From contig CBDETC010000002.1 of the NCBI GenBank assembly GCA_965242845.1, forward strand, positions 1,504,118 through 1,568,117: 64,000 nucleotides of DNA. The letters are read 5' to 3'. The notes below the pieces were generated by a model. It was not told where the DNA came from, made no database searches, and saw nothing but the letters and a program-made list of their open reading frames with translations. Of this stretch, positions 45,519 to 56,339 are shown one piece after another (the stretch's first letter is position 1; each line of letters starts with the position of its first letter). This DNA is from RHLJ01 sp965242845 (GTDB taxonomy: Bacteria > Bacteroidota > Rhodothermia > Balneolales > Balneolaceae). The translations under genes and the position numbers were made by a program.

Positions 45519-45731
45519 TTAGGGTTTAGGAGGGGAAAAAGGCCCATACACTTCCTGAATGTTAGAAGATTCTTTGCCTGAATAACATGCATCCAGAAAC
45601 TGGTCAACAATGGGGAGGAGCTTTGAGAAAGCATACCCAAGGCGGGGGCAACTGAAGGAATGGAACAGAACCCCAGTTTTGGGAGCGGGGCGGGGAAATA
45701 CATCTTTTGGTGCTTCTCCAGATTTGGCCAA
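45519..45731 (-). CDS. Possible exon, unidentified
   Basis: The minus-strand frame gives GVLFHSFSCPRLGYAFSKLL then PIVDQFLDACYSGKESSNIQ and EVYGP. It ends where CCCTAAA DNA begins. An overlapping frame is also open, but this one is more protein-like. No product is assigned and the borders are approximate. Confidence 0.35.
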   Translation of the reverse strand: MAKSGEAPKDVFPRPAPKTGVLFHSFSCPRLGYAFSKLLPIVDQFLDACYSGKESSNIQEVYGPFSPPKP

Positions 45732-46295
45732 AATACAAGGAAAGGTTCCTAAGAAACTCTGTAACTAATACCATTATTTCTATTTATTGTATCATGACTT
45801 CTCTGATTGTTATCCTTACAAGAGGAGCGCCACAGGCACCTCAAGAACGGAATCAAGATCTTGGATTTAGGATCCAGGGCTGCCCAAGAGTAGGTAATAT
45901 GAAAACCCGAAACCCTTAAACTAAGCCCCTCTTTAAAGGGGCACTTTCTTAAGTACCTTTAGGGTAAAGGTAGTCCTCTGCCGGTGCCACCAGTGGCGTC
46001 GCAAATGCTCGCACACTGTTGGTCAAGCCTGCTTAGCTGGACTGCGAAATGATATTATCTGCCGTTACAGCTGGTTACATTGCAGTTATGAGTATTGAGT
46101 GTACCACCGCTGTTGTTAAAACATGCATGACGCTAAGTACGCATGTGCTGAAACCAGGTTTTACTTGGGTCATGCAGGATTTGAGCATCAACAGTAGTAG
46201 CTGCGAGCAGCTAGCAGGATCCCCTCCCCCGAATATTGAAGCCACCCACCCCAGCTAATGTTACATACTCCCATTGTAGTCTATTCGGAATATCT

Positions 46296-46372
46296 GAGCT
46301 ATAGTCTAAACTCTTAGAATCCCCCTTAATAGCCCCTCTCGTAGTCCGTTTAAGGAGTTGAGACTGCAGCTC
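46296..46372. repeat. Family P1 palindrome, short copy
   Basis: The arms GAGCTATAGTCTAAACTC and AAGGAGTTGAGACTGCAGCT flank CCCCCTTAATAGCCCCTC; it is only 77 bp long. Confidence 0.65.
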
Positions 46373-47136
46373 ATCAAACGTTAGGGGAGGTGGGAGGGTT
46401 CATCTTAGGGGGAGGGAGTTAAAGAGAGAGGCCCGTAAGAAGAGCTTCCCCGGTACGACTTAACATCAAGTCTTCAAGCCCCAGAGTCTCACTTAGGGTT
46501 TATGATGGTTTATGGTTTAGGGTTTTACGTAGATAGAATATGGGGGTTATATTGGGATAATGGAAAAGAAAATGGAAACTACTAGTATTTGGGGTTCACG
46601 GTTTAGGGCCCTCTTGAGTAGATAGAATGTGGGGGTATATGGTGATCTTATTCTAATATAACCAAAGCCGAGCCTGAAACAGAATGCTGACACAAACTCT
46701 ATTGCACTTAAAGCCTTGCTTACACTTGATAGTGGGAAGATCCCCCAGCCCACGACTTTGTTTATGGATGCGATTCTCCTCGCTGAAGCCCAACTTGTCA
46801 ATAGCTAGCCATGAACCTTCGACTGCTCTGGCCTTGTGGGTCAAATTGTTCGGCTGAACCTCGACTTTCTGGTTTAGGTGTTTAGGGATTAGGGTTTAGG
46901 ATCTAGGGTTTACAGTTTAGGAGGGCGCTGGGGTTCTGAGGTCAAGGTTCCGCTGGTAAAGCCGCCAACTTCATAATAGACGGAGAATGAAGTTATAGGT
47001 CCCCTTAAATAGATAGAATATGGGGTATGTGGGGACCTTATTATCTACCCAAAGGCATATTCTATCTACGCAAGGGGGACTATACCTGTCTAGGATTGCT
47101 ACGAATTAGTCATGGCTCATGTTGTGGCCACAGCCT

Positions 47137-47245
47137 ATATGAGCTATAGTCTAAACTCCTAGTATCCCCCTTAATAAGCCCAATAGTAATCCCCAATATA
47201 ATCCCCTATATCTCCCCTTTAAGGAGTTTAGACTATAGCTCATAT
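47137..47245. repeat. Family P1 palindrome, best copy (GAGCTATAGTCTAAACTCCT)
   Basis: The arms are perfect inverted repeats of at least 24 bp when the flanking ATAT is included (ATATGAGCTATAGTCTAAAC and its complement). The 60-bp centre is a series of CCCCTATA and CCCCAATATA units. Its symmetry makes it the reference copy. Another copy follows at 47,397-47,500 and an opposite-orientation relative at 48,000-48,104. Confidence 0.8.
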
Positions 47246-47396
47246 CAAGCGATCCCTTAAGGGGATTTCAAGCTCCAGGGTTGCTGGAAACCGTTTGACG
47301 CTGCAGGAAGCACAATGGTTCCTAAACCAACATGATTGAACTCCAAACCCAAGGGCTTTAGTAATGCCCTGGGCTTTTGGGTGGAATGCTCGATTG

Positions 47397-47500
47397 GAGC
47401 TATAATCTAAACTCTTAGCATCCCTCCCCCCTACTAACCCTATAATTTTCCCCTATACAATCGACCGTATAACCTCTCTGAGGAGTTTAGACTGCAGCTC
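47397..47500. repeat. Family P1 palindrome
   Basis: The arms GAGCTATAATCTAAACTC and GAGGAGTTTAGACTGCAGCT flank CCTATAATTTTCCCCTATAC. It is only about 150 bp from the previous P1 copy. Confidence 0.7.
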
Positions 47501-47618
47501 ATTTGGGACCGCTGGAGTTTGAGCCCTGCAGCGGGGAGTCACCCTGATGGCACAAGTTCCTTGCGTAGGGTTTAGGGTTTGGCGCTTGCATAGCAAAGCA
47601 AGGAAGCTGCATGTGGGG

Positions 47619-47742
47619 GGTTTGCCAAAAGCAGGTATAACTTTTTTTTGGGGGGGGTGGGGTGTCTCTATATAACTAAACGATTATATGGTATTTGCTG
47701 GGTATACATTGGGGTCCCCATTTTTGGGGAAACTACCACGTG
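47619..47742. repeat. Family P4 palindrome
   Basis: It starts GGTTTGCCAAAAGCAGGTAT and ends CATTTTTGGGGAAACTACCA. A T-run/G-run lies inside (47,642-47,658), along with GGTATACATTGGGGTCC. Confidence 0.5.
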
Positions 47743-48157
47743 AGTCGGTGGCTATTGTAGCACTCGCTGGATCATTTTGTAGACCCCGAACAACAACACC
47801 ATACGTTTAAACAACGCAAACCTCGCACCCTCAACTTCCTAAACCCTTGCCTTTTTACCCTAGACCAGGCCCCAAATCTCAAGCCCTAAACGTTGCCCCA
47901 CGGCTTGAACCTTAAAACCTTGTACCCTAAACCATCCAATTCCTGACCCACCCCAAACCACCCCTAAACCCCAAACCCTAAACCCTTGGCCTTAAGTGTA
48001 TGAGCTCTAGTCTGAACTCCTTAAAGTGGGTTATATAGGGGAATATACATGAAAGACCATTACGGGATTTTACGGGGCTTGTGCAGGGGGATACTAGGAG
48101 TTTAGACCGAAAACTCTAGACCCTAAACCCTATAATAGGGGTTATTTAGGGGCATAC

Positions 48158-48990
48158 CATGAGTTTAGTCCGCCGACCTTGGGGGGCGTGTTGGATGGTT
48201 GCCGAAGGCGGAGAGGGTGACTTACAGGCCCAAAATGCGGGGGGTGTGGGGTTGGGGGGGGTAGGGGGGGTATCCCGGCTTTCCTTCCAGGTCCCCCTCC
48301 TCCGAAGCAGCCGTTTCAGCCGACACCCACGCCTTCGCTATCAGGTTTGTAATTTGAGAGGTTTGGGGTAGGTGCCTGGTGGGCCGGGCCCCAAGCCCTG
48401 GGGGCCCGGGCCCCAAGCCCCCTGGAGACCTGGCCCACATGTGCCGCACACCCATGAATCGTCTCAAAACCCTAGGCTGCTACCATAACCCCCAATCCAC
48501 TGACTTTGGGGGGCGTTGGATGGTTTCTGAAGGCGGAGCTTTACAGTCCCATGAGAGGCGAGGTTCCCGTCTTCGCTCCGCATTTCAGCCCTTATCTGGG
48601 TAGCCGCGTCAAGAATTCCAAAAATGCCCCGGTGCTCATCGGCTCATGAAAAGCCTGGCTTGTTGCACCGATTGATTTCCTGCGCACAGTCCCTGCAGCC
48701 TAGTTTGACCTTCTTGTTGCGTCGAAACAACACGGTTCAGGGCGCGCGCAGTTGATCGCTTGTCTCAAAACCCTAGGCCGAGCATGCTGATGAGGATTGG
48801 ACACGTCTGCAACAATAATGCAGTGTTGGTCCTGCACAGTCCCGGCAACCTGGCTTGTTGCGCCGATTGATTTCCTACGCAGCAACTGAAAACAGCAAAG
48901 CTGCTGAGTCCCGGCAGCCTAGCTTGGACTAGTCTTGTTGCGCCTATCTATTGGTCTCGTGCCAGCCGCTGAAAACCCTCAAGGTTTCGC
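48158..48990. repeat. GC-rich region with internal direct repeats
   Basis: CCTTGGGGGGCGTGTTGGATG (48,178) returns as TTTGGGGGGCGTTGGATGG (48,507). TTGTTGCACCGATTGATTTC (48,660) returns as TTGTTGCGCCGATTGATTTC (48,853) and in weaker form near 48,935. GGGCCCCAAGCCC occurs twice near 48,388-48,420. The region lacks P-family palindromes and is GC-richer than its flanks. ORFs here are not convincing. Confidence 0.55.
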
Positions 48991-49450
48991 GTTTAGGCTT
49001 TCGTGCTTTCTCCGCCTCTGGGTCGGCGGACTGAGCCGGAGGCTCTTAAGTTTCTAGCTCATAAAAATACCTGGACCCTTGGTAGGATCCCGGGACTGAG
49101 CACTTGGCGCAGAGCAGCATCAGAGAGCGCCTTACACAGCGGTATGTCCACCTTTGAAATGGTTGAGGCAGAGGGTTTCAAAAGTTTGAAGGGCTGGGCT
49201 TTCAGGTTTACCTGAACCCCAAAAGTAAGCAAAACAATAGCCAAAACACCACAACATAGCCAAACAAAAACATTGTTCTACACATGGGAGATTTCAGGTA
49301 GGAGTTTCAGGGTTTAGGGTTGTGGAGGCTAAGGCTTTGGGTGGGGTTGGGCTTTGAGGCTTGGAGTCCCAAGATCCCAAGAGTTGTGGTGGAGGGTCTT
49401 GGGGGTTCAAGGGTCGGAGTTTAAGGGTTTAGGGCTTAGGGCTCCGAATA

Positions 49451-49559
49451 AGGGTCCAACTACCTAATCGTCATATACTTACCCACAACCCGCACTTTAA
49501 TTAATATTACCGAGAACTTTTTATACCCAAGTACCTAATTATTGGGTACTTGAACCCTC
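49451..49559. repeat. Family P3 palindrome
   Basis: The arms AAGGGTCCAACTACCTAATC and AATTATTGGGTACTTGAACC enclose TACTTACCCACAACCCGCAC. Confidence 0.65.
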
Positions 49560-49792
49560 TGGGCAAGCTGTTAGGGGCCTTGGGATTTGAAATGGAGCAT
49601 TTGGGCGTTCGGAGCTTGGGGATTTCGGATTTGGGGTCCCGGGTTTCAGGGCGTCGTGGCTTTTGGGATTGGGGTTGGAAATTTGAGTTACACAATTGTT
49701 TTGGTAGTGAAAGAGACGGGTAAGGAGTCTCAAGAACATGGTTCAGAGACATGTTGAACTTTTTGCGGACCCTAAACCCTAAACCCTAAACC

Positions 49793-49894
49793 CTAGACTA
49801 CACTTTGGCAATGCCTCAGCACATTCAGGCACACGAAGGTAATACCGGCAGTAGTGTCACCAAACTGATACTCCAATGACTCTGCCCGCAAGAC
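49793..49894 (-). CDS. Possible terminal exon, unidentified
   Basis: The minus-strand frame reads VLRAESLEYQFGDTTAGITF then VCLNVLRHCQSVV and TAG at 49,793-49,795. It is protein-like and next to heptamer DNA. It lies 3' of the RAP/FAST-like exon at 50,035-50,112 on the same strand. The phases I can see do not yet join cleanly, so they may or may not be one gene. Confidence 0.35.
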   Translation of the reverse strand, partial: VLRAESLEYQFGDTTAGITFVCLNVLRHCQSVV

Positions 49895-50034
49895 CCGATA
49901 CCAGGGTTTAGGATTTAGGGTTTAGACCTCACAAACCCTCAGAACTCCACAAACCTTACTCCCTCCACCCTGAACCTTAAAACCTCAACCCTGAACTTTG
50001 AACCCCTCAACCGTGAACCCTAAAAGGGTAGGAC

Positions 50035-50112
50035 CTCTGCAAGGTTGGCGAAGCCCCGCAATGTATTCGAAACCTCTCGTGCGCCAAACTCAGCCGCCTG
50101 GCTTGTCAGCAG
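50035..50112 (-). CDS. Possible RAP/FAST-like helical-repeat exon
   Basis: The minus-strand frame reads LLTSQAAEFGAREVSNTLRG then FANLAE and ends in phase 0 at a GT donor (GTCCTA). REVSNTLRGFANLA resembles the (E)LANTLWAFAxL motif of octotricopeptide/FAST-type organelle RNA-binding proteins, which are abundant in alveolates. A single repeat is seen, so the family call is tentative. Confidence 0.4.
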
Positions 50113-50141
50113 GGTTTACGGTTTAGCGTTTAGGTCTAACT

Positions 50142-50340
50142 CTAAGGGTCCAAGGACCCAAATACTAGGGTTTCAGGGCCCAAGTACCATGAATATTATT
50201 ATGTATTGGGCCCAAGGGTACGTGGTACCTAAACTCTATTTGGGTATCTGGACTGTTAAGGATCCGCAATGCCCGAGTGGGAGAACCCCTATCATGCCCT
50301 TCCCTACGGCCCTACGGGTCCAAGGACCCAAAGCATAGGG
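50142..50340. repeat. Family P2-related palindromes, tandem
   Basis: TAAGGGTCCAAGGACCCAAA with TTTGGGTATCTGGACTGTTA forms one imperfect copy (about 50,142-50,262). CGGGTCCAAGGACCCAAAGC near 50,318 starts a second partial one. Confidence 0.5.
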
Positions 50341-51134
50341 TCCCTTTAAAGGGGTTATAGGGGAATATATAGGGTTTAGGGTTTACCTGCTAATCCAAAA
50401 CACCTACTTTTTTTTGGTCTTATGCTATTCGCCCATAAATGAGCGTAATTGAGGCCAGGGTCTTCCAAACGCCCGTAAATTCCCAAATGAATAAATTTCC
50501 AACATTAAAGTCCTGATGATTCATACAGAATTCTTGAAAGGGCTACCCAAAGACTGTAGGATTCCCAGTCACTTGCTTTGAAGACTCTGAGAAAGGCAGT
50601 TCCCTAAATATACCCATAATTTTATATAAGGGATTCCTAAACCCTTCTCTACCCAAAAGAAAGCCACAGGTGCAGCTGGCAGTCGCAGGAGATGGATCAA
50701 GACATAGGCATGGGTTAGAAGCCTTATATAATAATTTTCGAGGGGGGTTCAGTTGTGCGGAAGCTGCATGACATTTCTTATAAATCCCCCATTGGTGTGT
50801 CATCAAGTCATAGTCTGCCATAGGTATCTTTATGTAAGATTACCCTATGGAAGCAATGGCTTTCGCCGTGCTGCAAGAGGGATGTACCACTGGCTGGTTT
50901 GACTTTCTAAATTCGGGATACCTATGCGCTTTTCAAAGGGGCAAACGTTTTCTGCTCGCTCGGCCAGGTCTGGGCGTTCCAGAGGGCCGTCTTGGAGTAG
51001 CCCGAAAGCTCTTCGGAACGTGCGCCCGTTGCAAGCCTGCAATGTTAAGCTTCGGTTTTCTGCCTATCTGTGCATTCTCAGTGGCATTTTGCTGCTTACA
51101 AGGGCCGGGGTTCTTAGAAAGGATTCAAGCGCCA

Positions 51135-53595
51135 TGTCGGGGGCTAGCAGCACGTTCGACCCCAGAAACTTCCAATGGATGGCAAGCTTGCCAGCAGTTT
51201 TGGAAGAGAAGAGGGTCTTTCGTGCCAGGAGTCTACGAGAACGGAGCTTGCTTCAGGGTGTTTTCCTTCCCAGTAATAAAAGGGAGGTGGTTCATGGCAA
51301 CCTCGAGTGCTGCCGCCTGAACATAGAAGCCCTCTCCACGATGCTCAAGATGATGGCCGATAATGCTTGCATCTTCGTTCCGAGGGTTACTTTGTTGCAG
51401 GCGGTGTGTCTTGAGTTCCACAGTCATGCTGGATTCCCAAATGCCGACACGCTGGCTACCACAGCATTTGCGGATGGATGGGGCTTCAAGCGCATGCTCA
51501 ATTTCCTTAAGCGAAAATGGAGGCGAAATGAGAGGCCCAGAGAATCTAGACTGAATGACTCATACATTTTTAAAAAGGGTTTTTCGGATGTTGCAATGGA
51601 GCCCTGAAGCCCACTATCAGTAATCTTGCTGGTGAGGATGCTGCTCTACGTGCTCTTGTTGAGGAGTTCGAGCGGGCCTACCAGAAGTTGATCAATGCAC
51701 CCAGGGCATCATTAGGGTAAGATTGTTACACCTGGAACCCTCTAATATTGTAGAGGCTGGTAAGAACTGCACTAAGGCATTGGGGCCTCGTTTGGCGCAA
51801 GCTTTGCGTGATAGGGAGGATGAGCCTGATGAGGATGATGATATGGATTCTTCCCATACGGTTTCATGTTCGGGCAAGACCTCAACCTCCGCTACTTCGG
51901 GTGAGAACACCACAGAGGCTCATCAAGAACAGGAAGGGGGTGAGCAGGAGCATGCACCTGTTATTGAAGAGCCTGCCACCAGCAAGGATGATGCTTCAGT
52001 GGAGCTACCCAAACCAAGCCCAGTCCCTGCTGATGTCCAAGCAACTTCGCAGGCTCCGTCGCCCGCAAAGGCTTCCAGTGAGCCAGCTGAGGACTGGCGA
52101 GCATGCCTGGAACGTGAGCTCCGTTTGGCAGAGCTGAAATTGGAGGCTAAGAAGTTGCATCTTTGATTCACAGGGATGGCTTTGCGTAAGTAAGATTGCT
52201 ATTATAAAAGTTATATACACTAAAGGGCAGTTTAATCTTTTGCAAACTAGGATGGACTTGGACCGACAGCGTGTGCGCGAGCATTTGACGGTTATGTCCC
52301 AAGGACAGCTGCATGGTAGCCAGCCTTATAAGATGCGTATAGGAATCTTGTATGGAAACATGAGAATCTCATTTCTTATGCAGGACCCAGCATCGTTCTG
52401 GACTCCGATGATGAAGGGGGACCTGTAACTCCCCATCCTACCCCGAGAGCATGTGCAGATCCCGCTAAAGTGCATACAGCTCCCGCTGCAGTTCCTACAG
52501 CTCCTCCTGCAGTTCCTACAGCTCCTAAGGTTCCCTGCTATGACGATGTTGAGACTCAGCCCTATCAGCTGGATACGCAAATGGTTGTCATGGCGCTTAC
52601 TGGTCTTGATGGAGTAGCATCAGCATCAGTGACTCATGAGCAGCGAAGTCCTCTCGGCAGCTCTTCGGACAAGGGGTCTAGGGGTACTACCATCGTAACA
52701 CCAAGCCCTCGATCTCTTCATCTGCCTGAGATTAGTCCTGTGAAGACAGCCGTCATGAGAAATGACCAGCTTAACCTGAAGGGCCAGAAGCAAAAGGAAC
52801 TAGCGGACAAGAAGGAAAAGGCGGCTGCCAAGAAAGAAGCGGAGTTGCCTCGAGGTGGCCGTGGCAGAGGGGGAAGAGGACGCGGTCGTGGCAGGGGAAA
52901 ATCCCAGCCAGAGATGTCCGAGAAGGATGAAGGCGAGGAGAAGCCCGAGGATGTTGAGATGGCGCCTAGCGGGGAGAAGCCTTCCCAGAACATCACTGAG
53001 ACTGAGAATGCCAACGCTGAGGTGAAGAAGAACAAAGGCGGCCGCCCGCGCAAGTTGAAGGACGATGACACGAAGCAGACGACAGACAAGGACGAGAGCA
53101 CGAAGAAGCGCTCCAAAACGGAGGGTGCAGAGCCAGAGGCTACGAAGAAGAAACCCAAGGCTACCGAGCCTGCGACCACATGTGTGGGCAAACGCAAGGA
53201 TGGTGGCAAGGATGGTGCACTCCACATCAAGCGAGCCAAAGACACGCCGGCAGAGTTCCCTAACACCTTTGCAAGGCGTTACCGACCCTGTAAAGATTCG
53301 TGGGCTCAACGCTTGTGGGACGGTGCCTTCCTAGCCTTCCAGTCCACGATAACGCCCAGCATGCAAGCAGGCCAGAAGACAAAGCTTGAGGCCAGAGATT
53401 GAGAAATCATGTAGCTAATGGGGTAATGGTTCTAATCTTGTAGACTGTTGTATTCCCCTGCAGTCCGAATTCTTCGACTTCGCCAAGCAGTATTCCATGC
53501 AGAATGATTCTGAAGCATCAAGGGTAGCTACTTACAAGAGCTGCAAAGCGGCAGCGAAGGAGTTTATCAAGACCCTAGACCTCCAAGAGGACTGA
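51135..53595 (+). CDS. Nuclear-type AT-hook/RGG protein of a multicopy dinoflagellate family
   Basis: Inferred exons: 51,135-52,185; 52,251-52,336; 52,384-53,390; 53,464-53,595. In order the protein has MSGASSTFDPRNFQWMASLP; a helical module (LNIEALSTMLKMMADNACIF, FADGWGFKRMLNFLKRKW); AALRALVEEFERAYQKL; LHLEPSNIVEAGKNCTKALG; an acidic Ser/Thr linker; IVLDSDDEGGP; Ala/Pro repeats; an RGG-like GGRGRGGRGRGRGRGKSQ; an AT-hook-like KGGRPRKLK in Lys/Glu-rich sequence; then FARRYRPCKDSWAQRLWDG and EFFDFAKQYSMQNDSEA, ending KTLDLQED and TGA. Introns 2 and 3 are only 65 and 47 bp and agree in phase; the last fits a GC donor after 53,390. Three -1 shifts (about 51,602, 51,715 and 52,162) interrupt the first exon; each is cured by one base in a G or T run. 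The true start may be upstream. From memory, FARRYRP proteins are expanded in Symbiodinium; function is unknown. RGG and AT-hook parts suggest nucleic-acid binding in the nucleus. Confidence 0.75.
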
Positions 53596-54600
53596 TGGGC
53601 TTCATGTCTGATGGAGGGATTGCCCTCATGTGTGGAAATTAATTTCAGATGAGTTTCCTCGTAGGGTTTCTTCGGCTTTCCTCGTGCCTGTGCTGGCGGG
53701 GAGGAGCTACTTTTAGTCGGCTCCTGGGTTTACCAGTGCTTTCTTGCACGAATGGAGTCCTGAGATCTCACATGGTTGCAATTAGACGCGGTGTGTTGCT
53801 GGGCACACGCATGGCACGCAGTATGGCCGAACTTCAGGCTTTGCGCTGCTACGACAAAAAGTCATGTGGCCCTCAACATAGGATCTCCAATGCTATTATC
53901 GTGTAATATCGTGTATACATCGTGGGTTCTTAATGGCCACTGCGTTGCAAGATACCTGTTAGAGTTCTGCTTCAACTCATCACTTAATTAAGATTGATCC
54001 CAACCCGACCTTGGTCCGCGCAGGTACGAAATCTTCTTCGAAGACAACATCCACGTGGATCTATCCTGGGCGAAGTTGCCAGTGGTCTGGCCGGCGAGAT
54101 TTCTGCGCATGTAGTTGTGCATCTTTTGTGTGAACTTACGATTGTGATGTTCTTGGCAGGTATGAACTCCACATTGTTCAGAACCATTGATTGATCAAGG
54201 TGTGCTATAGACTGTATACAGGATAGGTTGGGGCAGCTTGCTTCACGTACCCACCACATGCAAACAAGCATCGGAAACCAGAACTGCGGGAAATACTATG
54301 TACGGAATTTATGTTGCGTAAGGTGCTTCATCAGTTTCACGTGACTTGACCGGCCATGGTGATTTGGAGCCCGGAGTCGCTTGCTATCAGGCTTATGAAA
54401 TTAGGCGCCCCGAAGGCAGGGTTGTGCGAAATTGTATCTGAGTGGATTTCACTCTTGCCTGTCGCCTGGAAGGTCTTTGTTCTATGTATTCTCCTTCTGG
54501 TATGGAACGCAGATATCAATTTTGGCAAGGACCCTGCTAGATGAACCCCAAGCCTTGATAGCATTAAAATCCCATGAGTCCAGGAGCTCGATCTCGCGGA
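53596..54600. other. Spacer between island genes; small exons possible
   Basis: No heptamer units are present and several short open frames occur on both strands (for example plus 54,356-54,544 and minus 54,337-54,675). None has recognised motifs. Acceptor-like strings such as CGCGCAG at about 54,023 suggest that 5' exons of the 55.5-kb gene could lie here. Confidence 0.3.
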
Positions 54601-54613
54601 GCTCTTCTCAGGT

Positions 54614-55060
54614 TCAGCTACCTTGGCTAGCGAATTCTCCAAGAGTGGACAAAGGGTAGCTGCTCTGGATTTCAAATATGGGCGTGGGATGGACGTGACT
54701 GAACCGTCTGGCTTTGCGATCCTTTATTCGCAAGAATGAATCATGTCTAGGATAATCCTTTTGTACAATCTTGTAGCCAAGCCTTGCAAGGACATTTTGC
54801 GCAGCTGTTCTATGTGGCCGAGCAAATAGCTGCATTTGGCTGGGAGTCTTGTGTAGCACTTGGGTGGCAGTATCACGAGGGTCTACGAAACGTTCCCGGG
54901 CAAACCCTGACGGCTGGGCGGGATATCCTAGCGTGGCCTCAGGAAATTTAATGGCAGCGCGGAGACTTTGTTTGGAATTAGCAGGTTTGATTTCCTGCAT
55001 GTGTCTGTCTTTTTCGTTGGGGCTATCTATTCTTGTCTTGTTCATGCACCATATCTGCAA
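54614..55060 (-). other. 148-codon open frame antisense to the gene island
   Basis: The minus strand is open for 148 codons, with SLRAAIKFPEATLGYPAQPS and RTAAQNVLARLGYKIVQKDY. The plus strand over 54,790-54,950 is also protein-like (LFYVAEQIAAFGWESCVALG then WQYHEGLRNVPG), following an acceptor-like TTGCAAG. Because neighbouring genes are on the plus strand, I favour a plus-strand exon, but I cannot decide from sequence alone. Confidence 0.25.
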
Positions 55061-55515
55061 GGTCGGCTTTCATATGCCTTTTGGCAACGGCTTTGGGGCA
55101 TTGCTGGATACTTGAGCAACCACGGTCTTCCCTTCTCATGGTGAGTCAGCGCTTCTTATGGTTATTGGAGAAAGTCAAGGCTGCTTAGATCTTGAAATCA
55201 GGGCACTTATGTAAGGGGGTGGTCCTCCATAGTAAGTATTCTAGTCTTCTAGTATCCTTGAGCCCGGTATGATCTTTTTAGACTCATACAATGAAAGGAA
55301 TTGACCCCCAACCTTCAGTCTAGAGCCCTCTCATTGTAAACTATGTTCCAACACGTTTCCTTTTTCCCCAGAAAGCACTATAGTAGATTTGCAATCCGAA
55401 ATCCTCTATTAGCAGATTCCCATATTTGGAAAACCTTCCCCAAGTTTCCTCTATAACCCAGGGTATATAATAGGGGTTTATAGGTTTTCGGGTTTAATGT
55501 CATTTACAAAGGTAG

Positions 55516-56103
55516 GATGCCCAAGTTCCTTCCAATGCGGCCGAGGTTTACCGTCTGGATCTGTGGATGGGATCGTATCGATCCAAAACTCCGAAAAGGA
55601 GTTCCTTGTGGAGCAATCGGGAGGTGGTGGGTTTGTTCTTCTCGGCGGTTCGAGGTCACGTTGCTAAGAAGGATCGGAACTTCAAACCTACAGAGCAGTA
55701 TCTGGACAGTGCCGGCCGCAAACGATTTAAGGGCACCAAAGATCTCACGAAGACGGGGTTTCTTGGCTGGACTTAATACCTTAAAATTCAGAATGTGTTA
55801 TCTTTACTTGTTGTACATTCTGGGGAACCAAACTTGTAGAACTCGTGCAGGATCTACACACGGGAGTTCGCCAGACGTGCTCTAGAGATTATGGGGATGA
55901 AGCGGCATTGGACGTTTGATGCATCTCTTCCAGTTCGTACTGATAATATTGTACAGGAAGCCATGCAGATGTTTGCTGCTGCAGACTTTGCACAAGACAT
56001 GGCGGAGGATGCTAAGCTTGTGGAGGTAGCCCACTACCTAAGGGGCTGCAGAGGGCTCCAAATACCGCCGGCATGGAGGCCATTGCTACCAACAAAGCTC
56101 TGA
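55516..56103 (+). CDS. Unnamed multicopy-family protein, FARRALEIM/HYLRG module, last two exons
   Basis: Exon 55,516-55,757 begins after an acceptor (AAAGGTAG) and reads DAQVPSNAAEVYRLDLWMGS, then NREVVGLFFSAVRGHVAKKD and AGRKRFKGTKDLTKTG. The 93-bp intron has a GT donor (GTTTCTTG) and ends CTCGTGCAG. Exon 55,851-56,103 continues IYTREFARRALEIMGMKRHW, then AAADFAQDMAEDAKLVEVAH and YLRGCRGLQIPPAWRPLLPT, ending KL and TGA. The split glycine codon joins exactly. The architecture fits a family I recall as repeated in Symbiodinium genomes, with GTK(A/D)L and HYLRG motifs; no function is known. The 5' exons were not located. Same strand as the gene upstream, with no heptamer units between exons. 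Confidence 0.7.
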
Positions 56104-56339
56104 GTCACTAGCAATCATAAAAATTATTTCAGCTAAAGCAAATCTGGAGCTTTATGGTAGTCAACGTTGATCTCAAAGCTTGACTGAGGGTCAGGAAAGA
56201 AAGGCTTCTGTGTTTGCCGTTCTGAAGTTTTAAACCCCAAGCCCTAAACCCCAAACCCCAATCCCTATAAACCCTTATAAACCTTAAACCCTTATAAATC
56301 CTAAACCCTTATAAGCCTGAGACCCTTTAGGTGTACATG

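Noticed and set aside
52718..53309. Minus-strand ORFs of 182 and 169 codons
   Set aside because: They are antisense to the Lys/Glu/Arg-rich exon of the AT-hook protein; the Ser/Leu/Phe-rich peptide is the expected shadow of purine-rich codons.
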